Of a DNA stretch of 64,000 bases, positions 9,561 to 16,747 are shown piece by piece. Numbering within the stretch: the stretch's first letter is position 1; the number at the start of each line of letters is the position of its first letter. The translations under genes and the position numbers were made by a program. The notes under the pieces were generated by a model. The model was not told the origin of the DNA. It did no database searches and saw nothing but the letters and a program-made list of their open reading frames with translations. Source of the stretch: JADLHS01 sp964553795 (GTDB lineage: Bacteria > Verrucomicrobiota > Verrucomicrobiia > Limisphaerales > JADLHS01); contig CAZKMR010000010.1 in assembly GCA_964553795.1 (NCBI GenBank), positions 13,468-77,467 of the forward strand, given 5' to 3'.

Positions 9561-12014
9561 ATGAAACGCATCAGTGACTATTCAATTCGGGGCAAGGTGA
9601 CGTTGATCATCATGATCACGACAGGGGTCGCGTTGTTGCTGGCCATTGGCGCGATGGGGTTCTTTGACCTGTGGAACTACCGGGCGCAATTGCGGCGGGA
9701 CGCGGTGGTCATCGCGGGCATCGTGGCCAACAACAGCACGGCGGCGTTGAGTTTCAACGACGCGCCCGCGGCGCAGGAAATTCTATCGGCGTTGACGGTC
9801 GATCCGCATCTAGGCGCAACGGTTATCTGGGATGCGAATGGCGAGCAACTGGCGCAGTATCGGCGCAAGGATTGGAATTATGTTCCTCCTGCGGATTTGA
9901 ACCAGAGCGTGGTGACGTTTTCAGCGCAGGCCATCGAAGTGGTGCAACCGGTAATGCTGAACGGCAAGCGGATTGGCACGGTGACGCTGCAAATGGACGT
10001 GAACGAATTTTATCAGCGGTTACGCCGGGGCTTGGTGGCGGGATTCATCGTGCTGCTGATGGCGGCGGGGACCGGCTACTTGCTGACGATTCGATTGCAA
10101 CAGTACATCGCTGCGCCGATTCAACAATTGGCCCGGGCGTCCAGCGAAGTGGCGACGCAAAAGAATTACGCCATTCGCGTGGCGAAACCTGGCAACGACG
10201 AACTCGGGCAGTTGGTGGACAACTTCAATCACATGCTCGCGCAAATTGAAACGGGCGACAAAGCCCTGCGCGAAGCGCAGGCCGAGTTGGAGCGCCGGGT
10301 GGCGGACCGCACGCGCGAACTGTTCGGCACGAATCAGCAATTGTTTCAGGAGGTCAGCAATCACAAACGCGCGCGGGAAGAATCAGACGCGTTGCGATCG
10401 CGCTTGCAGACGGCCTACGAGAATCTGCAAAAGGAAGCGGCGGAACGCCTCACGATGCAGGAGCAGTTGAAGTCGTCGGAGGAGCGGTTTTCCAAAGCGT
10501 TCAGCGCCAGTCCGGTGCCGCTCGCGATTTTGACGCGCCGTTCACGCGGCTTTGTGGACGTGAACGATCGGTTCGCGCGATTGGTGGGACGTCCCCGGAC
10601 GGCTTTCATCGGCCGCGATTTGTTCAGCCTGCCGTTGTGGTCCGAGTCAGAAACGCGGGCGCGAATCGAGCAGTTATTGGCCGACGGTCAAAGCCTGCGC
10701 AATTGGGAATGTCACATCAACGGGCCGGACGGCAAGCCGCGGCACGCGCTGTTATCCGCTGAGGCGTTTCAGTTGGGCACGGAACCGTGCTTGTTGTTGA
10801 TGACCGAAGACATTTCCGACCGGGTCAATCTGGAAGGTCAACTCCGGCAATCGCAAAAGATGGAAGCCGTCGGGCAACTCGCCGCCGGCGTGGCACATGA
10901 CTTCAACAATTTGCTGACGGTGATTCAGGGTTACACCCAATTGCTCCTGGCAATGCAGCCGCCGGGCAGTGTCGGGCAGGAGGCGCTCGAGAAAATCATC
11001 AGCACCACCCAACGCGCGGCGGGATTGACCAGTCAATTGCTGACGTTCAGTCGCAAGCAAGTCACGCAAGCCAAGGCGGTGGATTTGAACAAAGTGGTCA
11101 GCAACGTGGCCGGCATGTTGCGGCCGCTGCTGGGAGAAACGATTCGCTTGAATCTACAACCGGCGCCGACGTTGCCATCCATCATGGCGGATGCCGCGAT
11201 GTTGGAACAGGTGTTGGTCAATCTTTCCGTTAATGCTCGCGACGCCATGCCGCGCGGCGGCGATTTGATTGTGACCACGTTCACGACGGAACTCGACGAG
11301 AGTTACGTGAAATACCATCCGCAGGCCAGTGCCGGAATGTTTGTTTGCTTGCAAGTGAGCGACTCCGGCATGGGCATGGATCCGGCAACGATGGAGCGGA
11401 TTTTCGAGCCGTTCTTTACCACCAAAGGCGCGGGCAAAGGCACGGGACTGGGCTTGGCGACGGTGTATGGCATCGTCAAACAGCATCGCGGCTGGGTGGA
11501 AGTTGCGAGTCAGGTGGGCGTGGGCACGACGTTCAAAGTGTTCATTCCCGCGGTGCAATCCACGGTCGAACATACCGAGTTGATTCAGAATCCTGACGTG
11601 GTGCGCGGCGGCGACGAAACCATTCTCGTGGTTGAGGACGAGCCAGCCTTGCGCGAACTCGTCACCAAAGTGCTGCGCAATTACGGCTATCAGGTGTTGG
11701 AAGCCGCACATGGGAAAGAAGCCATCCAGGTCTGGCGCGGCACGGAATCCAAGCCGGCGTTGTTACTCACGGACATGATGATGCCCGAGGGCATGACCGG
11801 CTGGGAATTGGCCAGTCACATTCGCGCTGAAGCGCCGGAGGTGAAAGTGCTGTTTACCAGTGGTTACAGTCCGGAGATTTTCGGCACGGACGTGCAATTG
11901 GATGCGCGCGTGAATTTCCTGCCCAAGCCCTATCATCCGCGCATGCTCGCGCGCACGGTGCGACGTTGCCTCGACAACGAACGTCCCGATCGTCCACAGC
12001 CGATCCTCGCGTAG
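9561..12014 (+). CDS. Hybrid sensor histidine kinase (periplasmic sensor-HAMP-PAS-HisKA-HATPase-REC)
   Basis: The 817-residue inner-membrane kinase has a first membrane helix at about 12-36, a periplasmic sensor of about 120 residues, a second helix near 158-178, and a HAMP segment (IAAPIQQLARASSEVA). A coiled coil (LREAQAELERRVADRTREL) and a PAS domain (about 310-410) follow. The phosphoacceptor box is GVAHDFNNLL with H446. The ATPase domain has NLSVNARDAMPRGG, DSGMGMD and GTGLGLATVYGIVKQHRG. The C-terminal receiver has a complete acidic pair (VVEDEP), D738 in LLTDMMMPEG and KPYHP. The kinase should signal through phosphorelay, perhaps to a regulator outside the window. It is tightly linked to the receptor and YfiR genes. 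Its 3' end overlaps the convergent reductase frame by 82 bases. Confidence 0.93.
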   Translation: MKRISDYSIRGKVTLIIMITTGVALLLAIGAMGFFDLWNYRAQLRRDAVVIAGIVANNSTAALSFNDAPAAQEILSALTVDPHLGATVIWDANGEQLAQYRRKDWNYVPPADLNQSVVTFSAQAIEVVQPVMLNGKRIGTVTLQMDVNEFYQRLRRGLVAGFIVLLMAAGTGYLLTIRLQQYIAAPIQQLARASSEVATQKNYAIRVAKPGNDELGQLVDNFNHMLAQIETGDKALREAQAELERRVADRTRELFGTNQQLFQEVSNHKRAREESDALRSRLQTAYENLQKEAAERLTMQEQLKSSEERFSKAFSASPVPLAILTRRSRGFVDVNDRFARLVGRPRTAFIGRDLFSLPLWSESETRARIEQLLADGQSLRNWECHINGPDGKPRHALLSAEAFQLGTEPCLLLMTEDISDRVNLEGQLRQSQKMEAVGQLAAGVAHDFNNLLTVIQGYTQLLLAMQPPGSVGQEALEKIISTTQRAAGLTSQLLTFSRKQVTQAKAVDLNKVVSNVAGMLRPLLGETIRLNLQPAPTLPSIMADAAMLEQVLVNLSVNARDAMPRGGDLIVTTFTTELDESYVKYHPQASAGMFVCLQVSDSGMGMDPATMERIFEPFFTTKGAGKGTGLGLATVYGIVKQHRGWVEVASQVGVGTTFKVFIPAVQSTVEHTELIQNPDVVRGGDETILVVEDEPALRELVTKVLRNYGYQVLEAAHGKEAIQVWRGTESKPALLLTDMMMPEGMTGWELASHIRAEAPEVKVLFTSGYSPEIFGTDVQLDARVNFLPKPYHPRMLARTVRRCLDNERPDRPQPILA

Positions 12015-12751
12015 GTCAAAAAGATTTCGGCGTCAACTTGACGAAACGCGTGCAACTGCAATTGCGCGGCGGCGGCCAATCGTTCGAAGCCGCGGCCATC
12101 GGCAATCGTCGGGGCGGTGCGGCCGCCGAAGATTTTCGGGCAAACAGTAACATGCAATTCGTCCACGAGTCCGGCGCGGAAAAGTTCGCCGTTCAGTTCG
12201 CCGCCGCCTTCGCAGAGCAGGCGTTTGACCTTGTGCGTCTTGCGCAGCCATTGAAGGAAGGCGGCAAAATCAATTTCAGTGTTGCCGCAACCGATCACTT
12301 CCGCCAGATGCAGCAGCGGCTTTGCAACCCGCTTCATTGCCCGTTTGGTCGTCAGGATAATGATGGGGCTGAACTGGTGTTTGAAGACCGCGGCATCCGG
12401 GTCAACCGAGCCACTCCCGCTGACGATGATTCGCAGATTGTATTCGGCCAACCCGCGCCGGAGTCGCAGCCGTCGGAACTTCGCCGGACCAGGACCGAGG
12501 TTGATGTCATTCAAATCAGCGGTACGTGCGCCGCACATCACCGCATCGGCGGTGGCGCGCAGTTCGAGCAGGTGCTCGTGATCACGCTGGCTGCCGAACG
12601 ATGAGACGGCGCGATTGGCGGTGGCGATTTTGCCATCAGCCGTCATTGCCATGTTGACCAGGACGAAGGGTAGCCGCCGACGTGAGGAGGTGGACTTCGG
12701 GGCGATTATTCCCGCCTCGTTACCTCGGCGGCTACGGGACTTGGCACTCAT
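11933..12751 (-). CDS. RibD C-terminal-type reductase (dihydrofolate reductase fold)
   Basis: The 272-residue frame carries the RibD-C/pyrimidine-reductase core: FVLVNMAMTADGKIAT, the segment HEHLLELRATADAVMCGARTA, LRIIVSGSGSVD, LLCEGGGELNGELFRAGLVDELHVTVCPKIFGG and a C-terminal EIFLTYAR. There is no deaminase domain, so it is a stand-alone reductase and may not act in riboflavin synthesis. The family uses NADPH. It starts within the stop of queA (ATGA overlap), so the two are probably one transcript. The recognisable domain ends about 30 residues before the stop. The remaining basic tail overlaps the kinase gene on the other strand and may not be functional. Confidence 0.78.
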   Translation of the reverse strand: MSAKSRSRRGNEAGIIAPKSTSSRRRLPFVLVNMAMTADGKIATANRAVSSFGSQRDHEHLLELRATADAVMCGARTADLNDINLGPGPAKFRRLRLRRGLAEYNLRIIVSGSGSVDPDAAVFKHQFSPIIILTTKRAMKRVAKPLLHLAEVIGCGNTEIDFAAFLQWLRKTHKVKRLLCEGGGELNGELFRAGLVDELHVTVCPKIFGGRTAPTIADGRGFERLAAAAQLQLHAFRQVDAEIFLTYARIGCGRSGRSLSRQRRTVRASMRG

Positions 12752-13890
12752 AAAATCAACATGGCATCGCCGTAACTGAAGAAGCGGTAGCGTTCGCGAA
12801 TCGCCTCGGCATACGCGCTGAGAACGAGTTCGCGTCCATTTAATTGGCCTGGTGCGGCGAAAGCGCTGACCAGCATCAACAGCGTAGAGCAGGGGAGATG
12901 GAAGTTGGTGAGCAAGCCATTCACGATGGCGAACTCGCGCGGCGGATGGATAAAAATTTTCGTGCGGCCGGGGCCGGAACGGATGGAAAAAGCGGAATTT
13001 GCGGCGGCGCTTAACTCCCTCGCCCCTCCCTGGGGGGAAGAGAGGGAGGAAACGGTTGCTTTAGTTTGCGCGGCGCTTTCGAGGACGCGCACACTGGTGG
13101 TGCCGACGGCGATGACGCGGCGACCTTCAGATTTCGCTTGGTTGACGGCCTTGGCCACGGTCTCGCTGACTTCAAATCGTTCCTCGTGCATGACGTGGTC
13201 GGCGATGTTCGCGGCTTTGACGGGAGCGAAAGTGCCGAGGCCGACGTGCAACGTGACAAAATGAATTTCCACGCCCAACGCGCGAAGTTCGGCGAGCAGC
13301 TTTTCAGTGAAGTGCAATCCCGCCGTGGGCGCGGCCACCGAACCAGCCGGATTGGCGAAGACGGTTTGGTAACGTTCCTTGTCGCTGGCGGGCAGTTGTT
13401 TTGGGTCGCGCTCGATGTAGGGCGGCAGCGGAAGTTCGCCCAATGCATCGAGTTCGGCGCAGATATTGTCCGTGCCCGAGAAACTGAGGCGGCGATGACC
13501 TTCCGGGTTGATTGCGGTGACGATCGCGTGAATGGCTTTGGATTCAGAGTCCGGACTTCGCAGGGTGATGCGGGTGCCGACGCGGGCGCGTTTGCCGGGT
13601 TTCATCATCGCCCACCAATCGTTGGTGGTGTTTTCTTCCAGCAAAAGGATTTCAAAATTACCACCGGTCTCGGTGTTGACGCCCCTCAGCCGCGCCGGAA
13701 TAACCCGGGAATTATTCAGGATTAGCACGTCTCCCGACCGCAGATAACGTTTAAGGTCGGGAAAAATCCGGTGTTCCATTTGGCCGGAAGACCGATGCAA
13801 TACCAAAAGGCGCGATTGATCTCTTTGCGCCGCCGGATGCTGGGCAATCAGCTCGGGCGGCAAATTGAAATCAAAGTCGGCGGTGTGCAC
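12748..13890 (-). CDS. queA: S-adenosylmethionine:tRNA ribosyltransferase-isomerase
   Basis: QueA makes epoxyqueuosine in the wobble base of certain tRNAs by transferring and isomerising the ribosyl part of SAM. Visible family segments are HTADFDFNLPPELIAQHP, VLILNNSRVIPARL, FANPAGSVAAPTAGLHFT, HVGLGTFAPV, RVIAVGTTSVRVLES and GLLTNFHLPCSTLLMLVSAF. The GTG at 13890 starts the protein just ahead of the family's usual TADFDF; the frame extends to a TTG at 13917. At about 380 residues it is longer than the E. coli enzyme (356). The extra 20-odd residues sit between VRVLESAA and KIFIHPP, where the DNA holds a GC-rich palindrome, so they look like an in-frame insertion. Confidence 0.93.
   Translation of the reverse strand: MHTADFDFNLPPELIAQHPAAQRDQSRLLVLHRSSGQMEHRIFPDLKRYLRSGDVLILNNSRVIPARLRGVNTETGGNFEILLLEENTTNDWWAMMKPGKRARVGTRITLRSPDSESKAIHAIVTAINPEGHRRLSFSGTDNICAELDALGELPLPPYIERDPKQLPASDKERYQTVFANPAGSVAAPTAGLHFTEKLLAELRALGVEIHFVTLHVGLGTFAPVKAANIADHVMHEERFEVSETVAKAVNQAKSEGRRVIAVGTTSVRVLESAAQTKATVSSLSSPQGGARELSAAANSAFSIRSGPGRTKIFIHPPREFAIVNGLLTNFHLPCSTLLMLVSAFAAPGQLNGRELVLSAYAEAIRERYRFFSYGDAMLIL
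13015..13048. repeat. Palindromic element inserted in frame in queA
   Basis: CTCCCTC (13015-13021) and GAGGGAG (13042-13048) form a 7-bp stem. The 20-base interior is itself C-rich then G-rich and can fold further. The element lies where QueA homologues go directly from LESAA to the IFI-P segment, and it accounts for part of a linker of low-complexity residues. It resembles in kind, not in sequence, the palindromic elements that insert in bacterial genes. I saw no second copy in this window. Confidence 0.5.
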
Positions 13891-14122
13891 GCGCAGAGGG
13901 TAGTGAGCGCGCGCCAATTTCCAATTTCAGAATTGTCGATGCTGGACGGATTCTTCGACTCGTTGAACTGATGAACTACATCTTGGGGAGATCGCGATGC
14001 GACTACCAGCGGTTGGGCTTTTTTTGGAGGGGGGAAAAGGAGGTTCAGAGTGGCAGCGAAAGGTTTTTCACCACTTGTCTTCAACGTGTGAATAAGTTCT
14101 GAAAAAAACTTCCCGATAGGTG

Positions 14123-14151
14123 TTGACTAAGAAAGGCGCTGGGTGTTTAAC
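14123..14151 (+). promoter_or_regulatory. Candidate sigma-70 promoter of the dcw cluster
   Basis: TTGACT (14123-14128) and TTTAAC (14146-14151) are 17 bases apart and lie 62 bases before the mraZ start. The -35 box matches consensus at 5 of 6 positions and the -10 at 4 of 6. MraZ proteins usually repress their own promoter through TGGG-type repeats. G-rich patches occur at 14140-14156 and 14175-14188, but I could not find a cleanly spaced repeat. Confidence 0.4.
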
Positions 14152-14212
14152 AGGGGCGTGAAATGTAGCGTTCTGTGGCAAAATGGGGCAGCCACAAAAT
14201 GCCTGTGAACAA

Positions 14213-14683
14213 ATGTCGAATTCCGCCATAGCCACGACGCCGATTTACAATTCCGTGTACCGCCACGGTTGTGATGAGAAGCGACGCATTCAAATCCCGG
14301 CGATGTGGCGACCGACGGAAGAAGGCGTGCAGTTCACATTGATCGTGTGGCCGCAACGAAACGAAGGTCCGTGTTTGCGCGTGTTGCCGCCGAAAGAAAT
14401 GGCGGAACTGATGGCGGAGTTGGATGCAATGCCAAACAGCAATCAAAACAAAACGGTGCTCAAGCGCATCATCGGTTCGAAGTCCACCCAGGTGGCTTTG
14501 GACAAGGCGGGGCGGATTTGTGTGCCGGAAGATTTGGCGGCGGCGGCGGGCATCAAAGTCGGAATGGAAGTGGTGCTCGTCGGTTTGTTGGATCGATTTG
14601 AGATTTGGGAGCCGGCGCGTTATGCGCGCGTTGATGCGGCAGACGATGTCCTGGCCTCGGAAGCCTTCAAGTTAATGGAATAA
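14213..14683 (+). CDS. mraZ: Division/cell-wall cluster transcriptional regulator MraZ
   Basis: The protein has 156 residues from ATG 14213; the frame is open from 14183 but family alignment favours the later start. It has the two AbrB-like halves of MraZ. The first runs from YNSVYRHGCDEKRRIQIPAMW and ends CLRVLPPKEMAEL. The second contains KSTQVALDKAGRICVPEDLAAAAGI, followed by VVLVGLLDRFEIWEPARY. MraZ is the DNA-binding autoregulator that usually opens the dcw operon, which is its position here. The conserved second-repeat DKAGRI-P motif is intact. It is followed six bases later by an unknown gene and then rsmH. Confidence 0.93.
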   Translation: MSNSAIATTPIYNSVYRHGCDEKRRIQIPAMWRPTEEGVQFTLIVWPQRNEGPCLRVLPPKEMAELMAELDAMPNSNQNKTVLKRIIGSKSTQVALDKAGRICVPEDLAAAAGIKVGMEVVLVGLLDRFEIWEPARYARVDAADDVLASEAFKLME

Positions 14684-14689
14684 ACGAAC

Positions 14690-15244
14690 ATGAGCTTTGG
14701 ACGATTATTGGCAGCGGGAAAAAGTCTGGTGAACGGCAATGTCGCCGGTCGCTATCAAATGCAGCGCGGCATGGCGTTGCCGCAATTTATTTCGCCGAAG
14801 AATCCCTTTAAGCAGGAAGCGGTGGCCAAACCGGTCGCGCCCCCGCCGGTGGTTGCCGCCCCTGCTACGAATTTGTCCGCTAGCGCGTCCGCGCCCGAGA
14901 GTACGTCGGCTCGTTTGCCAGTGGGCAAACTGTCGGCGGCACGGTCGGTCTCGCTGGTTCAGCGTGCGAAGAACGCGGGCACGATTCTTGGCGCGAAGCT
15001 CCGGGGCGGGGTGAAGCTGCGGGGTAGCGCGAAGTGGCTGGGAGGCGCAATGCAACGCGCGATGTTGTTTTGCCTGGATCACAATCCGTTTTCAGCCATT
15101 GGCCGACCGAAGTTGATGGGCATTCCGCGCTTCGGCAAAGCGGCCGAACAAGGCGAGTTGTCGTTGGATCGTGTGAAAGTGGTGCGCAACGATTTAACGC
15201 ATGCCGACCTGGAAGTGGTGCAGGTCGGCGGTGGCCAAAAATAA
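14690..15244 (+). CDS. Hypothetical protein between mraZ and rsmH
   Basis: I do not recognise this 184-residue protein. It begins MSFGRLLAAGKSLVNG and has a Pro/Ala/Ser-rich middle (KPVAPPPVVAAPATNLSASA, about 45-70), which looks like a flexible linker. A basic segment, RAKNAGTILGAKLRGGVKLRG, comes next. It ends with a more regular domain (FGKAAEQGELSLDRVKVVRNDLTHADLEVVQVG). There is no signal peptide or clear membrane helix. Its place six bases after mraZ and 21 before rsmH argues that it is translated with the division genes. A cytoplasmic or membrane-associated adaptor is possible but unsupported. Confidence 0.7.
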   Translation: MSFGRLLAAGKSLVNGNVAGRYQMQRGMALPQFISPKNPFKQEAVAKPVAPPPVVAAPATNLSASASAPESTSARLPVGKLSAARSVSLVQRAKNAGTILGAKLRGGVKLRGSAKWLGGAMQRAMLFCLDHNPFSAIGRPKLMGIPRFGKAAEQGELSLDRVKVVRNDLTHADLEVVQVGGGQK

Positions 15245-15265
15245 TTTCAGCGGCAGCGATGCAGA

Positions 15266-16192
15266 GTGAGCGAGTTCATTCACAAGCCCGTGTTGATGGC
15301 GGAAGTGCTCGCAGCACTGCAACCAAAGTCGGGTGGCAAATATGCCGACGGGACGCTGGGCGGCGCGGGTCACGCGGCGGCAGTGCTGGCGGCGAGCGCG
15401 CCGGACGGATGGTTGTGGGGTTGTGACCGGGACGGAGTTGCGCTCGAAGCGGCGGCCCAGCGATTGGCGGAATTTGCGGGCCGGTTTGAGTTGCGCCGCG
15501 GCAACTATGCGGAGTTGAGTGATTGGGTACCGGTGGCGAGTTGCGACGGGGTGCTGTTGGATCTGGGCGTGAGTAGTCCGCAGTTGGACGTGGCAGAGCG
15601 CGGATTCAGTTTCCAGGCCGATGGTCCGTTGGACATGCGGATGGATACACGGCAACCGGTGACCGCGGCCACGCTAATCAATACGGCGAGCGCGGAAGAG
15701 CTCGCGAAGATTTTTTGGGAATACGGCGACGAACGGGAATCGCGGCGGTTGGCGCGGGCAATCGTGCATGATCGCGAGTTGCGACCGTTCACGACGACGC
15801 GGCAGTTGGCGGAGTTGATGGAGCGATTATCGCCGCGGGCCGGTCGCAAGGCGCATCCGGCGACGCGGGTGTTCCAGGCGTTGCGCATCGCGGTGAACGA
15901 CGAGATCGGGTCGCTGGAACGCGGACTGAATGGCGCATTGAGGATTTTGAGACCCGGCGGGCGATTGGCGGTAATCACGTTTCACAGTCTCGAAGATCGT
16001 GTGGTGAAACGCTGGGGGCGCGAGCGGGCGCGGGATTACACCTTTGAAGGCGAGGATGTGCCCGAGCTGCGAACGCCGCGCGCGCCGGAGTTGCAATTGA
16101 TTTCGCGCAAGGCAATCACGCCGGGCGCAACCGAGTTGACGGAAAATCCGCGCAGCCGCAGCGCGCAATTGCGGGTGATGGAGAAATTATAA
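15266..16192 (+). CDS. rsmH: 16S rRNA (cytosine-1402 N4) methyltransferase
   Basis: The 308-residue RsmH (MraW) uses SAM to methylate N4 of C1402 in 16S rRNA. Signature segments are HKPVLMAEVLAALQP, YADGTLGGAGHA (SAM site), GVLLDLGVSSPQLDVAERGFSF, PLDMRMD, PATRVFQALRIAVNDE, GGRLAVITFHSLEDRVVK and the C-terminal NPRSRSAQLRVMEK. The GTG at 15266 is the start because MSEFIHKPVL matches the family N-terminus; an ATG at 15259 is in another frame. It abuts ftsL without a gap, and the position after mraZ is standard. Confidence 0.96.
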   Translation: MSEFIHKPVLMAEVLAALQPKSGGKYADGTLGGAGHAAAVLAASAPDGWLWGCDRDGVALEAAAQRLAEFAGRFELRRGNYAELSDWVPVASCDGVLLDLGVSSPQLDVAERGFSFQADGPLDMRMDTRQPVTAATLINTASAEELAKIFWEYGDERESRRLARAIVHDRELRPFTTTRQLAELMERLSPRAGRKAHPATRVFQALRIAVNDEIGSLERGLNGALRILRPGGRLAVITFHSLEDRVVKRWGRERARDYTFEGEDVPELRTPRAPELQLISRKAITPGATELTENPRSRSAQLRVMEKL

Positions 16193-16561
16193 ATGGCCAA
16201 GAATCGTAGAAATCAATCGGCGGCGATCCGGTTCGGTCCGGCGCTGAAGGCGGTGGGGCTGTGCCTGTTCATCGGCGGCGCGGCGGTGGGTTATGTCTGG
16301 CAAAAAAATCAGATCGATGTGTTGGGCCGGCAGATCAAAGCGCGGGAAATCAAGCTCGCGGAATTGCGCGATCAAAACAAGAAGCTACGGGATCAACTGG
16401 CCGTGTTGCATTCGCCGGCGCGATTGCTGGAGAAAGTGCAGCAATTGAATTTGGGGCTGGTGCCGCCGTCGCCGCGCGATGTGTGGCGAGTGGCGGAACC
16501 GCTGGAGCGTCCGGCCGAAGCGGCGCCGGAATCCGGGGCGCGCCAATTGGCGGCGCGGTGA
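16193..16561 (+). CDS. ftsL: FtsL/DivIC-like septum protein
   Basis: The 122-residue bitopic protein has a basic cytoplasmic start, one membrane helix at about 20-37 (AVGLCLFIGGAAVGYVW) and a coiled coil (about 40-80) with the segment LAELRDQNKKLRDQLAVLHS. Next comes the short motif PARLLEKVQQLNLGLVPPSP, typical of FtsL-type proteins, and a loose Pro/Ala tail. FtsL proteins form a periplasmic coiled-coil complex with FtsB and FtsQ that activates FtsW-FtsI. Sequence similarity in this family is always weak, so topology and position between rsmH and ftsI carry the call. The ATG directly follows the rsmH stop. Confidence 0.78.
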   Translation: MAKNRRNQSAAIRFGPALKAVGLCLFIGGAAVGYVWQKNQIDVLGRQIKAREIKLAELRDQNKKLRDQLAVLHSPARLLEKVQQLNLGLVPPSPRDVWRVAEPLERPAEAAPESGARQLAAR

Positions 16562-16745
16562 GAAAGATTTTTTTGCCGCCGCCCGGGCTGCGGTCGTGAG
16601 GAACCGACTGCGCCGGGTGGCTGGCAAAAATTTGGCCGAAACCGAAACCTGAGCGGACTGAGTCCGCGGTGCGAGAAAGAGTTTTACCGCCGCCCGCGAC
16701 ACGTTGGTTGAGGAACCGACGGTTGCGGGCGGTTGGTGAATTTTC
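16555..16745 (+). repeat. Two-copy stem-loop repeat before ftsI
   Basis: Two imperfect copies about 75-80 bases long start at 16555 and 16666 (111-base period). Shared blocks are GCGGTG, AGAAAGA, CGCCGCCCG, GAGGAACCGAC and a G-rich end. Each copy folds into a long hairpin: 16679-16686 with 16613-16620 is not possible, so the stems are 16579-16586 with 16613-16620 in copy A, and 16690-16696 with 16726-16732 in copy B. Both keep GAGGAA in the apical loop. One G-T pair in copy A is G-C in copy B. The second copy ends at the ftsI start, and its GAGGA loop resembles a ribosome binding site. Confidence 0.6.
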
Positions 16746-16747
16746 AG

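Noticed and set aside
13971..14102. 43-residue frame just before the mraZ promoter
   Set aside because: No ribosome binding site, no conserved features and it ends just before the proposed -35 box.
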